A DNA stretch of 5,713 nt, taken from assembly GCA_017414585.1 (NCBI GenBank), contig JAFQLN010000210.1, forward strand, positions 1-5,713. Direction: 5' to 3'. The translations under genes and the position numbers were made by a program. The DNA is from Clostridia bacterium (lineage in GTDB: Bacteria > Bacillota_A > Clostridia > Oscillospirales > CAG-272). The notes beneath the pieces were generated by a model that had not been told where the DNA came from, did no database searches, and saw only the letters and a list, made by a program, of their open reading frames with translations. Below are positions 4,982 through 5,713 of the stretch, in pieces. Each line of letters starts with the position of its first letter. Positions within the stretch are counted from its first letter, which is position 1.

Positions 4982-5058
4982 TGGTAGCGGAAGTTGGACT
5001 TGAACCCACGACCTATCGGGTATGAACCGATTGCTCTAGCCAACTGAGCTATTCCGCC
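4982..5058 (-). tRNA. tRNA-Met (CAT), elongator type, CCA encoded
   Basis: A 74-base cloverleaf plus encoded CCA. Acceptor GGCGGAA pairs with TTCCGCT, including a G1-U72 pair. The D-arm is GCTC...GAGC with AGTTGGCTA in the loop. The anticodon stem is ATCGG/CCGAT around TTCATAC (anticodon CAT). The discriminator is A. The 5' and 3' ends resemble the elongator tRNA-Met of Bacillus. The initiator is unlikely because the three G-C pairs at the base of the anticodon stem and the unpaired position 1 are absent. The Ile-type CAT tRNA is a less likely alternative. The T-stem GTGGG/CCAAC has one G-A mismatch. First gene of the cluster. Confidence 0.93.
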
Positions 5059-5120
5059 ATTTTGTGAATGATTTGTGAACAGTTTGAGAAGTTTTTGTGT
5101 TCTCTCCCTGCAACGATGAT

Positions 5121-5149
5121 ATTATACCACACCGTATTCTGTTTGTCAA
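5121..5149 (-). promoter_or_regulatory. Perfect consensus promoter of the tRNA cluster
   Basis: On the minus strand, TTGACA (complement of 5144-5149) and TATAAT (complement of 5121-5126) are separated by 17 bases, with TGG before the -10 (extended -10). The predicted start is near 5114, giving a 56-base leader before tRNA-Met. The leader holds a direct repeat, TTCACAAA, seen on the plus strand as TTTGTGAA at 5061 and 5072. The nine-base word ACAGAATAC occurs in this spacer and also in the rpsF promoter. Confidence 0.95.
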
Positions 5150-5153
5150 TACC

Positions 5154-5201
5154 TTTTTTCAAGTTTTTTCAAGTTTTTTGCATGATTTTACGTGATTTTT
5201 T
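5154..5201 (-). promoter_or_regulatory. Phased A-tracts upstream of the tRNA promoter (UP element / curved DNA)
   Basis: Runs of six A (T on the plus strand) occur at 5154-5159, 5164-5169 and 5174-5179, exactly ten bases apart and separated by CTTG. Further runs lie at 5186-5189 and 5196-5201. Relative to the predicted start the first three lie near -40 to -45, -50 to -55 and -60 to -65. This spacing produces DNA curvature and matches the position of UP elements on stable RNA promoters. The last two tracts lie at or inside the end of spoIIR. Confidence 0.7.
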
Positions 5202-5713
5202 CGGTTTCTTTTCTGCTGAAAAGCTCTGATAGAACTTCAAGAATACGGAAGCGCACCTGCAGCTTTCCCTCCGCACCTGTGATGATCCGATACTCTTCCG
5301 GCGTAAATCCGGCGGCAACATATGCATCCTCATCGGCAGCGCGTCCTGCTTTGGCAAATCGGACACAAACAGTCGGAAAGAGAACACACCACCAGTTCTT
5401 CCCGTCCCCTTCGCCGAGAATGATCCGCAGAGACGGATACACGCCCGCCGGCAGTACTGCATTTCCGTAGTCGCGCCGCGGATATGCTTCTTTTCCGAGT
5501 GCAAGCGACACAGCAGCATCACTGCCGTTTTTTTCAACGCAGTTCTGCGCCGCTGTCAGAATCTCGTCCCGCATCCCCTCCACCGCCGCATATGCTTCAT
5601 CAAAAGTTCCGCAAGCACCGACAGCACCAGACACGCAGGCAAGCACCGCATCGCGCACCTTGAGCTTGAGCGCCTGATCCTCCTCGCTGTCCGATTCGGC
5701 AATGACGTGCAGC
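5188..5713 (-). CDS. spoIIR: Stage II sporulation protein R, C-terminal part
   Basis: SpoIIR is made in the forespore, is secreted into the intermembrane space, and triggers SpoIIGA to process pro-sigma-E in the mother cell. The visible 174 residues begin LHVIAESDSEEDQALKLK, matching the conserved block that follows the N-terminal membrane/signal segment. They continue through RDYGNAVLPAGVYPSLRIIL to the characteristic GKNWWCVLFP and end after a helical VRFRILEVLSEL segment with a short KETEKIT tail. The frame stays open to the window edge, so the N-terminus and start are missing; the GTG at 5658 is internal, not the start. The stop codon at 5188-5190 lies about 40 bases from the tRNA promoter, with no terminator hairpin between. 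In Bacillus the gene is under sigma-F control; no promoter is in view here. Confidence 0.92.
   Translation of the reverse strand, partial: LHVIAESDSEEDQALKLKVRDAVLACVSGAVGACGTFDEAYAAVEGMRDEILTAAQNCVEKNGSDAAVSLALGKEAYPRRDYGNAVLPAGVYPSLRIILGEGDGKNWWCVLFPTVCVRFAKAGRAADEDAYVAAGFTPEEYRIITGAEGKLQVRFRILEVLSELFSRKETEKIT

Noticed and set aside
5188..5658. A complete 156-residue gene starting at the GTG at 5658
   Set aside because: The frame stays open to the window edge and the upstream residues match the conserved SpoIIR block, so this GTG is internal.

Overview
The window looks like ordinary chromosomal DNA from an anaerobic, spore-forming (or formerly spore-forming) member of the Clostridia, perhaps near Oscillospiraceae or Lachnospiraceae. 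The evidence is a SpoIIR fragment, strong AGGAGG-type ribosome binding sites, sigma-A-type promoters with extended -10 boxes, a cysteine-rich (zinc-type) S18, and Gram-positive-style GAPDH and tRNA-Met. The family placement is an impression, not a measurement.

Left edge, 1-532: the first 39 codons of a GAPDH gene (gap) leave the window leftwards on the minus strand. A T-rich intergenic region separates it from the divergent rpsF-ssb-rpsR operon. That operon has a perfect TTGACA-17-TATAAT promoter, and its leader can fold so that the rpsF Shine-Dalgarno sequence is buried, a candidate S6:S18 autoregulatory element. rpsF, ssb and rpsR (533-1773) follow with 35-39 base gaps and end at a strong intrinsic terminator.

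Middle, 1843-3823: two minus-strand genes form a small operon. A glycerophosphodiester phosphodiesterase comes first, then a divergent GpsA-type glycerol-3-phosphate dehydrogenase 31 bases downstream. The first enzyme would release glycerol-3-phosphate and the second would interconvert it with dihydroxyacetone phosphate. A near-consensus promoter carries a 17-base palindrome over the predicted transcription start, and the operon ends in a hairpin facing the rpsR terminator.

Right part, 3824-5713: a gene-free stretch of about 210 bases with inverted repeats precedes (on the map) a minus-strand nucleotidyltransferase-fold gene of unknown substrate. That gene sits just downstream of a three-tRNA cluster (Met-CAT, Glu-TTC, Glu-TTC) and its terminator, with no promoter of its own visible. 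The tRNA cluster has a perfect consensus promoter preceded by helically phased A-tracts, and a 13-bp inverted repeat brackets one of the tRNA-Glu genes. The end of spoIIR lies upstream and runs off the right edge.

No defence system, mobile element or CRISPR array is visible. The points of interest are regulatory and RNA-level: the rpsF leader fold, the palindrome at the phosphodiesterase promoter, the bracketed tRNA-Glu gene, mismatched tRNA stems, the phased A-tracts, and the nucleotidyltransferase coupled to the tRNA genes.
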